Shown: positions 12,352 to 24,292 of the stretch, one piece after another
Numbering within the stretch: the stretch's first letter is position 1
Layout of the letters: each line of letters begins with the position of its first letter
Assembly (NCBI GenBank): GCA_027924585.1
Contig: BSBM01000763.1
Span: 823,001 to 887,000 of the forward strand
Origin: Larix kaempferi
Lineage: Eukaryota > Streptophyta > Pinopsida > Pinales > Pinaceae
DNA: 64,000 bases
Direction of reading: 5' to 3'
Program-made: the position numbers and the translations under genes
The notes under the pieces: generated by a model
What the model was told of the DNA's origin: nothing
Database searches by the model: none
Seen by the model: only the letters and a program-made list of their open reading frames with translations

Positions 12352-14345
12352 ACCGTGAATGATGTTGCAAAAACACCAAGAATATGTGTTGCTTTACAGG
12401 GAAGACAAGCTAATCATCAGTTTACCATGGTCGAAATTGAAGGTAAAATATTAACAAATTATGTTTCTATATTAATTGACCCAGGAGATTGGTGTACTTA
12501 TGTGTCCCCTAAAATTTTTGAAAATTATAAGCTAAACAAAGAAAAACAAAACAAACTCGGGCCGGTACAGCTAGCTACTAGTGCAAAAAGAAATATTTAT
12601 GCAATTGTAAAGAGCTCCAAATTTGACATGAATGGCCTCAAAACAAAAGCATATTTAATCATTTTACCTTTACGCTCTTATGCCATGCTAATAGGAATGG
12701 ATTGGTTAGAACAACATCAAGTTATATTAAACTGTTTAAATAAAACTTTCACTTGCAATGATAATGATGGAAATCAAAGAATGGTACATGGAATACCCAA
12801 GAAAAAATTTGTAAGGAAAATATCAACACTACAAGCAAAGAAATGCATAAGAAAAGGCTTCCAGCTGTATGTTGTCAACATGCAGAACTTTGAAGAAGGA
12901 AACATATAGAAAATTGAATACTATCATGTCCTAAATGAGTTTAAGGATATATTTCCGGAAGAAAAACCAGGGCTACCATGCAAGAGAGATTTAGACTTAT
13001 CCATAGAGTTGATACCAGGGATAGTACCAGTATCAAAAGCACCATACCGTATGAGTACACCTGAACTAGTAGAACTGATATTACAACTCCAAGAGCTAAT
13101 TGAAAAAGGTTATATCAAACCTACTCTATCTCTTTGGGGAGCATCAATTTTCTTCTTGAGGAAGAAAGATGGTATAATGTGATTGTGCATTGATTAGAGG
13201 CAATTGAACAAGTTAACAATCAAGAATAGATATCCCCTTCCCAATATAGATGACTTATTTGACCACATTAAGGAAGCAAGAGTGTTCTACTAGATTGATT
13301 TAAGGTCTCGGTACCATCAAGTAAGAATTCGGGAAGAAGACATAATCAAAATAGCTTTTAGAACCCATTATGGTCACTATGAGTTTGTAGTGATGTTTTT
13401 TGGATTGACAAATGCACCTGCAAATTTTATGTGCATGGTGAATATTATTTTGAGTAAATACTTGGATAAATTTGTACTAGTTTTCATAGATGACATACTG
13501 ATTTATTCAAAAGATGAAAAATAGCATGAATAACAAATTAGGATTGTGCTACAAGTGCTGCGAGAGCACCAACTTTATGCCAAATTTAGTAAGTGCAATT
13601 TCTATAAAAGGAGGATTCAATACTTAGGAAACATAATTTCAGAGGAAGGAATAGTTATAGATCGAAAGAAGATCAAATCTATCATAGAGTGTCCTACTCC
13701 TACATGTGTATCTGACATCATATCCTTTTTAGGACTAGCATGATACTATCGGAAGTTCATTAAGAACTTTTTGCGAATTGCCTACCCCATGACATCCTTA
13801 CAGAAAGAGGAGTCAAAGTTTAATTGGAGAGAAAAATGTGAGGCTAGTTTTCAAAAGTTAAAACAACTATTGACTACTGCACCTATATTAAAAATAGTTA
13901 ATCTCGATGGGGATTTTGGTGTTTGCGCTGATGAAAACAAGGAGGGACTCGAGGGATTTGTTATGCAAAAAGATTGCATGATTTGTTATGAATCCCGAAA
14001 ACTAAAAGAACATGAAATACATTATCCTACTCATGATATTGAATTAGCTGCCATAATTCATGCCTTTGAATATCTGGAAACACTACTTAATGCGAAAAAT
14101 ATTTGTCCTTAAAACTTACAACATGAGTTTAAAGTATATTTTGAACAACGAGACCTAAATGCAAGACAAGCTAGATGGTTAGCTTTCTTGAGTGAATACA
14201 ATTTCGAGGTTAAACACTTAAAAGGAAAAGAAAATAATTTTGCAGACATCTTATGCCATAGAATTCATCTACTATATGAACTAACAGTTAGCCAAACTAA
14301 TTCTGATCTACATGACAAAGTCGGGAAAACAAGCAAAAATGACTA
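12352..14345 (+). pseudogene. Gypsy pol remnant: protease, reverse transcriptase, RNase H
   Basis: The protease active site near 12475 reads ILIDPGDWCTYVS, where an Asp-Ser/Thr-Gly triad is expected, so it is degenerate. The reverse transcriptase runs from about 12940 to 13560, with the RKKDG region, [11 protein letters not shown], the [11 protein letters not shown] block and the catalytic FIDDILIYS at about 13480. The connection segment (FLGLA, YYRKFI) follows near 13725, then RNase H (VNLDGDFGVCADENKEGL, near 13900, and HYPTHDIELAAI). All of this stays in one frame with stops at about 13180, 13195, 13291, 13522, 13531, 13741 and 14110. Several stops sit where Trp, Arg or Gln is expected, as C-to-T or G-to-A decay would give. 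Confidence 0.85.
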
Positions 14346-15770
14346 ATTTTATGTAGAAAATTCTCAAAAAATGCAAGAAAACATGTTGGAACAACAACAA
14401 AAAGAGTACAAAATTGATGAAACAAGTCTGTTATGGTATATAGACAGATTATATGTTCCTAAAACTGAAAATATCAGGTTTGAAATACTAACAAAATTTC
14501 ATAAAATCCCTACTCAGGACACCCACGATATGAGAAAATGATATCAGTAGTGAAGAAACATTTCTCTTGGCCAAAATTAAAATCAGAAATAGATTTATTT
14601 ATTGCCAAATGTCAAGAATGTCAATTGGTTAAGGTTGAGCATCAACATCCAACTGGTTTACTCCATCCATTATCCCTTCGAGAATGGAAATGAGAGGTGA
14701 TAACTATAGAAGTTATCATTGGTTTGCCTAAAAGTAAGAAGCAAAATGATTCTATCATGGTATTAGTGGATAAACTGTCAAATGATACACACTTTATTCC
14801 TATAAAATTAACTCACAAGGCCATTCATATTGTAGAAATTTTCCTAAACGAAATTTTCAAATTGCACAGTATACCTAAGACTATTATTTAAGACAAAGAT
14901 ACAAAATTTAGTAGCAATTTTTGGGCAGTTATTGTTTAAGGATTAGACACAAAACTGAATTTTAGTACCGCATATCATCCGAAAACATAATAATGGATAA
15001 ACAAATTGTATGAATTAGATTTTGGAGGATATGCTCCGCATGTAAGTAATGAACAATCCATCTCAATGGGAGGATTACATCTACCTTGCAAATTTCACAT
15101 ATAATAATGGTTATCAGACCTCAATAAAAATGAGTCCATTTGAAGTACTGTATGGGAAAAAATGAAGAACACCAGTGACTTGGGATAGTCCGATGGATAG
15201 GCTCATGTTGGGGCCAGCCTTATTAAAATATCTAGAATAGTTGGTAACAAAAGTGCAGCAGAATTTAAAAGAGGTACAAGACCAACAAAAGAGTTATGGT
15301 GATAAAAACAGAAGAGACAAAGAGTATCAAGTTTGGGAACATGTTTACCTCAAAGTCAAAGGAAACAAAAGCTGATGAAGCTTGGGAAAGTGTGGGAAGT
15401 TAGCTCACATATATTGTGGTCCTTTTGAAATATTGGCCAAGAAAGGGTTGGTGGCCTATGAACTTGCCTTTCCTGCTCATGTGAAAGTTCACAATATTTT
15501 TCATGTATCTTTGCTTAAGAAGTCTGCTTATGATCCTAAACATGTTGATGATTCGGATTTGCTGCAGGTGGAACTAGAAGGGGAGTTTATTCCAGAACCC
15601 CTTCATATATTGAACAAGAGAGAAGTGCAGCTCTGAAAGTGAGCCATTGTCCAGCTGAAAGTGCAATGGAATCACTTCGGGCCTGAAGAGGACACATAGG
15701 AAAAGGAAAGTGCCATAAAAGAGGCATACCCCTTTTTATTTATGAATTTTGCTTGATATTGTGAACACGA
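14346..15770 (+). pseudogene. Gypsy integrase and chromodomain remnant
   Basis: The integrase zinc-binding region lies near 14495-14635 and needs a frameshift at about 14505 (GHPRYEKM, then FSWPKLKSEI and CQECQ). Catalytic-core pieces follow: the first Asp in VLVDKLS, the second in DKDTKFSSNFW, and AYHPKT near 14970, where the Glu region is broken by three stops. A second frameshift near 15010 restores the frame for ILEDML and SPFEVLYGKK. The C-terminal part (IYCGPFEIL, FHVSLLKK) ends in a chromodomain near 15595-15740 (EPLHILNKREVQL, then VQWNHFGPEE). In intact chromoviruses that domain helps guide integration to heterochromatin. Stops at 15636 and beyond break it. Confidence 0.8.
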
Positions 15771-15799
15771 TGACGATGTTGCTTTTAAGGTAGGTGGGA

Positions 15800-16110
15800 T
15801 GTAATATCCCAAAATGAAGATCCTTTATATTATTATTATGTTTGAGTTTGGTGTTGATATTGTAGGCTCTGGAACATCTAGACTATTTAAATCTATTATG
15901 TTTGAGTTGGTGTTGATTTGTAGGCTATGGAGCACCTAGACTACTTAGTCTCATTTTGGTTAAGTCGGTGTTGAGCTAAAGGCTATGTAGCACCTAGACT
16001 ACCTAGACTCATTTTGTATCATCCACTTCTACCCCTATCACTTTGTAACATATATAAAATTTAAAGCGCAGTTCCTATTGAGGAGCTCAAGGTCAAGGCC
16101 CCATCAACAA
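15800..16110 (+). repeat. start of the Gypsy 3' LTR
   Basis: TGTAATATCCC at 15800 follows a short purine-rich tract (AAGGTAGGTGGGA) and marks the LTR start. Inside are three roughly 60-bp imperfect tandem repeats (about 15840-16015, each with GTGTTGA...GCACCTAGAC), a TATA box (TATATAAA, 16051-16058) and the block GAGGAGCTCAAGG at 16080. That block also occurs in the solo LTR at 37501. The 3' end of this LTR could not be located. Confidence 0.65.
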
Positions 16111-17725
16111 ACTATGTAAGTATTCCTATGTTTTTTTGCATTATGAATTTATAGACTTACGAGACCGAAGGCTTGATGCAACGAACGATGGGGGCATGAA
16201 TCCACTAGGGAGAGGTTCAATGGCTAGTATGCCATGAGATTGATGACATGATTTATCTTGGTTCCAAAGGCACATGAGGAAAAGGTGAACTGTGAGATTC
16301 ACTAGTTGAACACTTAAGTTTACAAGTGTTAGTTATCAGTTAGTCTTGAATGCCAAATAATCATCTATCTACTGAGAGGAAGTAATAAAATTCTAAGACC
16401 TAATTGTTAGTGTTAGAATAATTATTATTAGATGCTATTACCTAAAAACAACTAATTTCTATGGATAAAATCGATATCCTAGCCTCGACAAAGCATGCTA
16501 TGAAATTATGTTGTTAAGATTCGAAACCGAAAAAGAAGCTAAGTATTAATACTAATAGATTATCCTTGAAATATTGATGAGCATTATTATCATTATAAGT
16601 AATCATATTTAAGAATTCCCAAGAAATATTTTTAAGGGCTGTTAAAATATATTTCCACTAAGGGTAAGAATTAATTATTTTTATTAGTAGCATTGATTAT
16701 ACCACCTTATAAAGGATATACTCTTTTTATAAGCAAAAGGAAATTCATGGTGCCTTTTTGAAAGGCATGTTGTAAGTGTTCTATATACGAATAGCTATGT
16801 AATCAATAAATGATTAGCATGTTAAATATAAACAGATTCTTAAGCTAGAAAGACCCATGTCCATGCAATTGGAAGAGCGGTTAAAAATCCTTCTTGATAT
16901 TGGTTGGTTAGAAGGCCAGTCCCTTCTGTTAGCACTCAAATTGTGCTAAGTTCTATGGTAGATTTCATGGGAATGAAGGTGCTTCATGGTCATCAAAATC
17001 CCCGAAGGGAGAAACAGCTCTCGAACCATATCCCCAAGAATAGAGGAATCAGAGTTCAGCGTAAGGAGAATTAGTTCAAGGAATAAAAGATTCAGGGAAG
17101 ATCCAGAGGTCCATGATGATTAGAGGACTAATGACGAGCCAACGGGCCAGAAACAAATGAAAATATGTATGGATGGTTCAGATCAAACGCCTCGAAGATC
17201 GACGGCCCCGAGCATATGGCACAAATGAAGTTGTGGGCAATCTAACGCATGGGCGGGTGTGAGCCGGTGGGCAAGTTCTTAAAGCAATTGACGGCGAAGA
17301 TCAGCGGGAGGAAAGATCTACGGTGTACAGCCACTGCGCTGATCTAACTTGGGTGAAATGTGTTATGTTTCAAATCACTGCGATCGGAGTAAGAGTCATG
17401 CATTTGTCAATGGTGCAGATCTACCGGAGGCAAATCAATGGCCTAAGATGACCGCGTTGATTTTTCTTGTGGGTAGTTTAACTGTGTCTCAAATCACCGC
17501 AGTCGGTAAGGTTAAGGCCATCATACGGTCAAGATTTGAGCAAGAAAGGAGATCAACAACTTAAGTATTTAGAAGATCTAAATGGATATTGAAGTCGAGT
17601 GCGACTTGATTGGGAGCCATGGGGGATCGGAAAGTAGATCTACGACGGAGAAAGGGCCGACCAGGAGGGACGGATGATGTGGCTTCACCACCGTCACACC
17701 TGGAGGGGTGATATGGTATTTAGCA
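16111..17725. other. unassigned; rest of the LTR and/or 5' region of the next element
   Basis: No protein domain is recognised. From about 16860 the composition becomes more GC-rich and continues so up to the coiled-coil coding region, which suggests that region belongs to the next element. The boundary between the two elements was not found. Confidence 0.4.
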
Positions 17726-17899
17726 TTATAAAAAGTTGGTATGTCCAAAAGACTTGAACTCCACCTGTATCGGATGCGTTGGAAAGAAAAAGAACCTAAT
17801 CCGGTAGAGCAGACCAGCTGACTAGAAGCTTAGGAATATTGTCCAGGTGTCGGATCACCAGGTTGGTTTATTTTTCTCTCTTCCTATGAAGTTGTTTGA
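17726..17899 (+). promoter_or_regulatory. TATA-like box and leader of the coiled-coil coding region
   Basis: ATTATAAAAAG near 17727-17737 lies about 170 bases before the first ATG at 17900. No primer binding site can be recognised in the leader. Confidence 0.35.
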
Positions 17900-20800
17900 A
17901 TGGCTGAAGTAAGAGATTCCCCTCGTGCCGAATCTCCAATCACCATTCCCCGGTTGGAAGACAAGGATGGTGACATTTTTGACACCATACTGATCAACAT
18001 CTCCATAGATATGGCCAAGGAGAGGTTGGAGGTTATAAGAGGCAGAAGAATAGACATCCATAAGGTTTATCAGTCCTTCTTTCATCTATTCACCACCACC
18101 TAGACCACAAATTTCCCTGAATTCATTGAGTGGTGTGCCACAAATTATTCCTCAGAAAAGAGAGCGATCCTAGACGCCTCAGGCTCTAAGACCCTCTGCT
18201 CGATGAAAGCCTGGACTGTTAGAAAGGTCTTAGCTGTTCCCCATGAATTCGGTCAGAAATCCCTATGGTATTGAATGGAGGACCTGGTTCAATACTTTCG
18301 CCTAGCCCCAAACAAACTCAAACAGAACTTTTACCATGATGCCCTATTACCAAATGTGTCCTTCCCAAGTTCAGTTTTCCCTCACGAGGCTAGTTTGTTC
18401 AGAGATGAGTCTAAATGGATAATCTCCATGATATCCTGATTTTTAGGGTTAGATAGTGACCAATACGTTCCAGATACATTGATTAATCTGATGTTCGACT
18501 TAAGTACCTGTCCACTAGAACAAATAGACCCAGATTCATTTGTCCAGACTGCATGTCTAAGGTTTGATGATGCCCTAGCTGAAAATATTCACTCCGAGTT
18601 AGTTGAGTTCCCTAAGACAAGGACCTTTAGATTCCAGTCTTATTTACTGAAGATGTTCTTAACAACAGTTGAAGACAACCTACAGGTACCTGGGCTAAAA
18701 ATTACAAGAGAGATGTATTCAGATTACATCCTTTTCATGAATAACTTGATGGCATGGGTTTATCACATCTTTTCCCAGGAGAATTTTCCTAGAGTACTCC
18801 CACAAATGAAGGATTTGCTACAGCCCCCTATGGAGAAAGGGATTGGGGACTGGTTTTTGCTAAAACAGGGAACTGTAATTAGAGTATATGGATTTTCACA
18901 CCCACCATATGTACTCCCTGCATTTTTGACACCCAGGTTGTTCCATTTGGAGTTCATAAGGTAGAAACTGATAGCTGAATGTGAACATTTTATAGATATT
19001 AAGAAGTTATCCGACTTAGCTTTCCCCTGGACAGTGGGTTCTTTTATAATCAAACACAAAATAGCCTCTCAGGAATTGAAAGGATGATGATAGACCTAGG
19101 ACTCCCTTCCCAGGCTGCAATGAACTATGATCCACATCACATAATCTCAGAAAGAATGAAGGCAGATGACAGAAAGGGATATGAGCATTTTGAGATGGAT
19201 GGAATGACTGAGAGAGCCAATTGGTTGGAATATATTGATCAACGACCAATGGACATTGATGCTTTGGAGGACTCTCAAACTTTGAGATTCCTTTTTCAAG
19301 GAGGCACACCTTCAACAAGTAGATCACTTGGTAAAGCTGCTACATGACCCACAGACTTATCTCTTGACAATATTCCAGAAAAAACCAATACTTCAGGGGT
19401 TATTAGCCCTGTCGAGGTAGATAGTGACTCTGAAAGAGCTACAAACAGGCAAAAGGTGGAGGGTGACGATCAACAAATAGTGAAAATACAAGAAGAGAAA
19501 ACTAAGAAAAAGCAGGTCAAGTTTCTCATGCCTCATTATGAAGTAAAAGAGCATGTATTTGGAAAACCACCCAAAGGACCTACAGGATCAAGTATCAGTA
19601 GGGCCCAGCTGTTGGAAGAATATGATGAAAATGCTGATAACATAGCAGCAGAAGCTAAGCTGTATTATGAGGTAAGGAAGATATCCAAGAAAGAAGTGGC
19701 CTTGGTTACTAGCCGAAATCTGGCCCAGAACACATTGAGCCTAGCCATGGCCACCAAGAGCAAAGCTACAGAGGTAAAGCTTAACTTCGAAGACATCCCT
19801 ACCCCTGATATAATCAATCTACACAAAGAGACAGGGGAAGTCATCTATAATAGGAAGTTGAAGCTTGCAATAGAACTATCAAAAGTGCAGAAAAATAAGT
19901 CCAGAGTCCAGAAATAGTTGGGGCTCGAGAAAGCAAAAAATAAGTCTCTAACAGTGCAAGCAAAGAAAATTCAAACACAGTTGCTGGAAAATGAGACTGG
20001 AGAGGATAAAATGAAAAACATCCAAGGGTTGCTGAATGAAAAAGATCATGAGATCCTGTCATTAAAAAAGCAGCTAAAGATCCCCACCACTGAGTTGGAA
20101 AATAGTTCTGAAATAGAAGAGGTGGAAGAAGAGAAGGAAAAGTTGAAAGGGAAGTTGTTAGAGTGTAAATCCAAATTGGTGGAGTTTGGAGATAGGGAAA
20201 AGAAGCTGAAATTTGACATGACCTACGTGGAGACCAGTGCAAACTCATTGAAATCCCAGTTTGAAGAAGTGGACAGGAAAGTGAAGAAAAAGGAAAAAGA
20301 AATAGATCAAGAGGCCTCAGCCTCCATTGCAGCTGGAGATTTTTCCTTGATAGGGCAGATAGCTAATGCCAGCTTGGAGGATGCTGAGGTGATTCGATTA
20401 AAGAAGCAAATTGCCAATCTACAAACTTTGAAGGATACTGCAGAATGCCAAAAGGAGGCTTGGGAAACCAAGTACCAGGAGACACAGTCGGAGCTTGATA
20501 GTTTGAAGGAACAGGTGATAGAGCAGAAGGTGTTACCGGAAGCTAAGAAAATCATATGGGATGATATCATAAAACAGGATGAAGATCTAAGGCCCTACCT
20601 AAATTTTATAATGGATAAAGGAGTAGTTGTGAAATTAGCCCAGCAAGGTGTAACAGTGGTGAAGGAGAGATTGAAGAAAAAGCCTTTAGAGCATGCCCAG
20701 AATGCAGATGAGTTCTTAGGTGACCTTTCAGAGGAACAAGCTACAGCTGCAAACATCCAGGATAGGGTATCCATAATCATAGGAGCTAAGAAGATAATTA

Positions 20801-21228
20801 GTAGATATCAGCAAATGCAAGTTGTCCAATCAGGGATAGATGTCATATCGAAGCAGGCACATCTCTTTAAAGAAGCCTTTGATCCTCTGTTCAAAAAGGG
20901 CCTGCCTACCTTCTGGGGTGAGAATGAAGTCATGCTTACAAGAGATGAATACAAGTCTAAGTTGTGGGACTACAGGATGAATGAAGAGGACTTCATCAGC
21001 ATAAATACGCCCTTAACAGGAAACACAGTGGTTGATACACTGAAAGGTGACTTTGAGCTAGCAACAACTTTTAGAGAAGCCAGAACTCTTCACGTTGGCT
21101 ATTCGTACACTGAACACACTGAGCTGAGGATATTACTCAAAGAGATCGCCTCCCATGATTTACCCTTACCCGAGCAATGGAAGCTGGTAGAGAAGTATGG
21201 GAAAGCAAAGTTAAAGATAGGAGCGTGA
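17900..21228 (+). pseudogene. unrecognised transposon-associated coiled-coil protein, broken
   Basis: I do not recognise the family. One frame runs from the ATG at 17900 (MAEVRDSPRAESPIT) to about 19080, with stops at 18101, about 18272, about 18437 and 18962. A frameshift near 19083 leads to a second frame ending at 21228, with stops at 19345 and 19915. Together they suggest an ancestral protein of about 1100 residues. The N-terminal third looks globular. From about 19450 the sequence is strongly charged with long Lys/Glu-rich heptad-like stretches (about 19920-20560), predicted coiled coil, and then a globular C-terminus (...KYGKAKLKIGA). There is no RT, integrase, zinc knuckle or transposase motif. 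A 3' LTR-like tail and a second copy in unit 2 point to a gag-like protein of a non-autonomous LTR element. That role is inference. Confidence 0.6.
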
Positions 21229-21299
21229 GACGATGCAGTGAAGTCAGAAAGCAGCTAGCATGGATGCATCCAGGATTTGATGAGCAGTGAAAGCAATTC

Positions 21300-21870
21300 A
21301 GTTGAAAGCAGCTACATAACTGCAATTTTTGTATTTTGTATTTTGTTTAAAAGTAATTTGGCCATGTAATGAAACGGCCACGCAATTGTAAATGGCAGTT
21401 AAGCCAGCCTCGTAGATATTTTGTTTTGTAATAGCGATAGCAAACAATGCCTCGATTTGGCTGTTAGATAGGTGTCATATGGTTGTAACTATTTTCAGTT
21501 CAGAATGAGCCGATCCTAGAGCTCAAAGACATCTATAAATACATTTGTAATCGAAGGCACAAGGGTTGAAAATCTTGTTTGAAAGCTTTTGGTATTTCGA
21601 GGATTAGTCTCTAAGACATTTTTTAGCTATTTTAATAAAATTTGCAGAGCCGAAGCCTACGTTTTTGACAAGGATTCCTGCATAATTGGTCTGGTAGTCT
21701 GTATTTTCCTTTTTCCCATGTGAAATTGTGTTTCTTTCTTTGTTATTTCATTCTGTGTTATTTCTTTCATGCTTGGATCAGGGTAACGGTTAAGTGGAAT
21801 TCATAAAAGTTATGCTCTGCTTAGCTTTTTCCAAGTATTTCACCAACATATTCTACTAAAGTTGATGTAG
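21300..21870 (+). repeat. LTR-like tail of the coiled-coil element, unit 1
   Basis: About 300 bases after the stop codon is a TATA box (TATAAAT, 21534-21540), followed about 100 bases on by AATAAA (21634-21639). That is the promoter and poly(A) spacing usual for the U3-R-U5 part of an LTR. Exact LTR ends and a matching 5' copy were not found. The equivalent tail in unit 2 lies at 37210-37429 and 40965-41310, split by the solo LTR. Confidence 0.5.
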
Positions 21871-23595
21871 GATTCATCTTGGTATGCCTTGCATTGATGG
21901 ACTGTTTCTTTCCTCTTCTGTTCCACAAATTAAATCTCTTTGACTACTAGTTGCTTGCTACCTTGCCCTTGTAAATGCATTTGCAGAACCTTTGTGAATG
22001 ATGTTTCAGAGTTTGTTAAATATGACTCCATTGCCCAAACAAAATTCATATGTTTTCAACCAAACAGTGCTTGAATCATTTTGTTTCCAAACAAAAATCT
22101 AATCTTCTGTATAATGGTTGTAATTGAATATTTTTTGGCCGTGAATGCTGGTGTTTCTTTTTCATTATTGACTAACTTGATTATTCCAGTCTTTTCATGA
22201 GATTTTAGAGAGAGCCCTCTCTGTCTGTGTTGGGTCAGTAGCACATGCTAAAGATTGGTTAGTGGTTACCCAGAATTACCCTCTTTCAGCCTTGGGGGTC
22301 AATTTCGGTGTTAACACCTTCCAAGGAGGAAACCAAGCTTTTATTGAGGTGGGGATCGACTTTACCAGAGCAACATGGTTTTAAGTGAAAGAATATTTTT
22401 CTTGATTTTCTTTACTCAGTCAATTCCCATGGGTAAAGGGGACAAATTTTTCCCTATGGATATTAATTTTATTTAATTTTGTAATCACAGACTTAAATTA
22501 GCCTAAGTTTGGTAGATGAGATAATTCAATTCATTTTAAATTATCTTTATAAATCAATATTGCTAAATATTGTGCAAGTGGGCCAAGAGGGTGCCCTCAT
22601 GAGGATAAGCTTGCTTAATTGGAACTAGGGACAAGAAGTTAGAAAGGTGGCTAAAGCAACATATTGGATTTAGAAATAGATCAAAAGTAGGCAGGTGTAA
22701 GAAGTTTCCAAAAGCAGGAAATTACAAATATCTAGAAAAAGCTAAGGAGGGTGTAGTTTCCAAAAGGGAGCTCAATTTACAAAGCAAGAAACCCTAACAA
22801 AGAAGGAAAAATGTTGAGACAAAGGGAGGCACGGTTTCTAAAGCAAATAAAATCTTGTAAGGAAAAAGCAATGCAAGTATATCCACTCATGGGTGGCCCA
22901 TGTGGAAGGGTTCTCACAGGTCACCAAGCTATTCAACTTCTTCAACAGGTCACCCTAAATTCTATACAAGAATGATTCCAACTCCAATTCACATCTTTAG
23001 ACCATTTTGTAATTGAATGTGATAGATTTACCTTCTCTTATTGAATGGTGTTCCTCAACCTTGCTTTGGGCGATGTTCCCCTTAGCCTTTATTCTTCCAT
23101 CCCACTGTCTCTTACAGGTATTGAAGACTATTGTATAGACATTGAATATCATCTTTCATCCATTAAATTCTGATCTCAATTTGGGGTCGAAATTCCTTGA
23201 AGACTCCCAAAATATTGAAGAAGGAACCTCTCCTGCAGCAACCTTCTATCGTGTTCCTTCTCTCTATTTATATGTGGGCATCAACTTGTGATGATTCAAA
23301 TTCTGCCATGATGGAGGAGGATTCCATATATCTTCACTAAATTTAAATCAGGTCCACTCATGCTGCTCAGACCCTACCTTCACTGTTTATTCAGACTCCA
23401 ACCAATGGAGCTTTCTTTGATGTAACTGAGACATGGTTCATGTTTGAGGTTACTAAGACCCTTAGAGTAATTTTGGTGCTGTAAAAATCTCTATAAGATG
23501 ATGTTTATTATATTATAAACCATGATTAATATTATTAATAAGTATTCCTTTCAAATTATGCAAGTAATAAAGTCATTTTCCTACCTATGCTCATT
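21871..23595. other. non-coding repeat DNA between LTR-like tail and Penelope element, unit 1
   Basis: No ORF or domain is recognised. The stretch is conserved in unit 2 (about 41311-43082). Near 22412 unit 1 lacks about 43 bases that unit 2 has at 41858-41901. Confidence 0.5.
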
Positions 23596-23608
23596 AGACT
23601 AGAAATTT
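23596..23608. repeat. 13-bp target duplication, left, Penelope copy 1
   Basis: AGACTAGAAATTT is repeated exactly at 26915-26927 and brackets the element. Confidence 0.8.
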
Positions 23609-24262
23609 CAGGTGATCTCGGAGCATCCACAGTTACAAAGTTACGAAGTCGACGTTTCGAATCCATATCAGGATCCATCATGAGGATGCAAAGTCAATCT
23701 TGTGGAGAACATGAGAACTAAGGTATTAATAGTGTGAGGAGTCTAGAGATAGAGAGAAAATATTAATATAAAGTCGGCTATGGGAAATTAGGGTTTATTA
23801 TTAGGTTAGTTAAGAAAAAGGGTTAGATAATATAGATGAAAAATGCTAATTAAATAATAAAATGTTACAATTGTTCCTAAATGTTTTTAATGTGTGAGCT
23901 TAGTATTAATTTAATTGAATACTATAATCTAAATTATTCAAAGTATTAATTTAACCTAATACAATATTAATTTGAATAAAATATTAATTAAAATAAAATA
24001 CTAATTAATTTTAGTTGAATACTTTAAACTAAATTATGCAAAGTAATAAATTTAAATAAAATATTAATTTAATTTAATTTAATACTTTAAATTATGTAAA
24101 CTATTAATTTAACCTAATTGAATACTTTAAATATTAGTTTAACCTAATAAATTATTATGCATTCAAATAAAATATTGACTTAAATTAATTGAATACTTTA
24201 ATTTAACTTAAGCAAAGTCTTAATATAACGTAATAAAATACGAATTTAATTTTAATTTTAAA
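23607..24262. repeat. left inverted repeat of Penelope copy 1
   Basis: It starts TTTCAGGTGATCTCGGAGC and runs into an AT-rich inner part ending TTTAATTTTAATTTTAAA. Its reverse complement matches 26357-26887. The left arm is longer because of an extra AT-rich stretch near 23940-24090. Confidence 0.85.
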
Positions 24263-24292
24263 CGATGTTGAGTCAACTTTTCTAGCCACGAG

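Larger units (their letters stand above)
10948..15799 (+). mobile_element. decayed Ty3/Gypsy chromovirus, internal region
   Basis: The order is 5' LTR end (...ATTACA at 10947), primer binding site, gag with zinc knuckle, protease, reverse transcriptase, RNase H, integrase, chromodomain, a weak polypurine tract and the 3' LTR start at 15800. Protease and RT before integrase defines Ty3/Gypsy, and the C-terminal chromodomain places it among chromoviruses. More than a dozen in-frame stops and several frameshifts show it is long dead and cannot move on its own. Confidence 0.85.
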
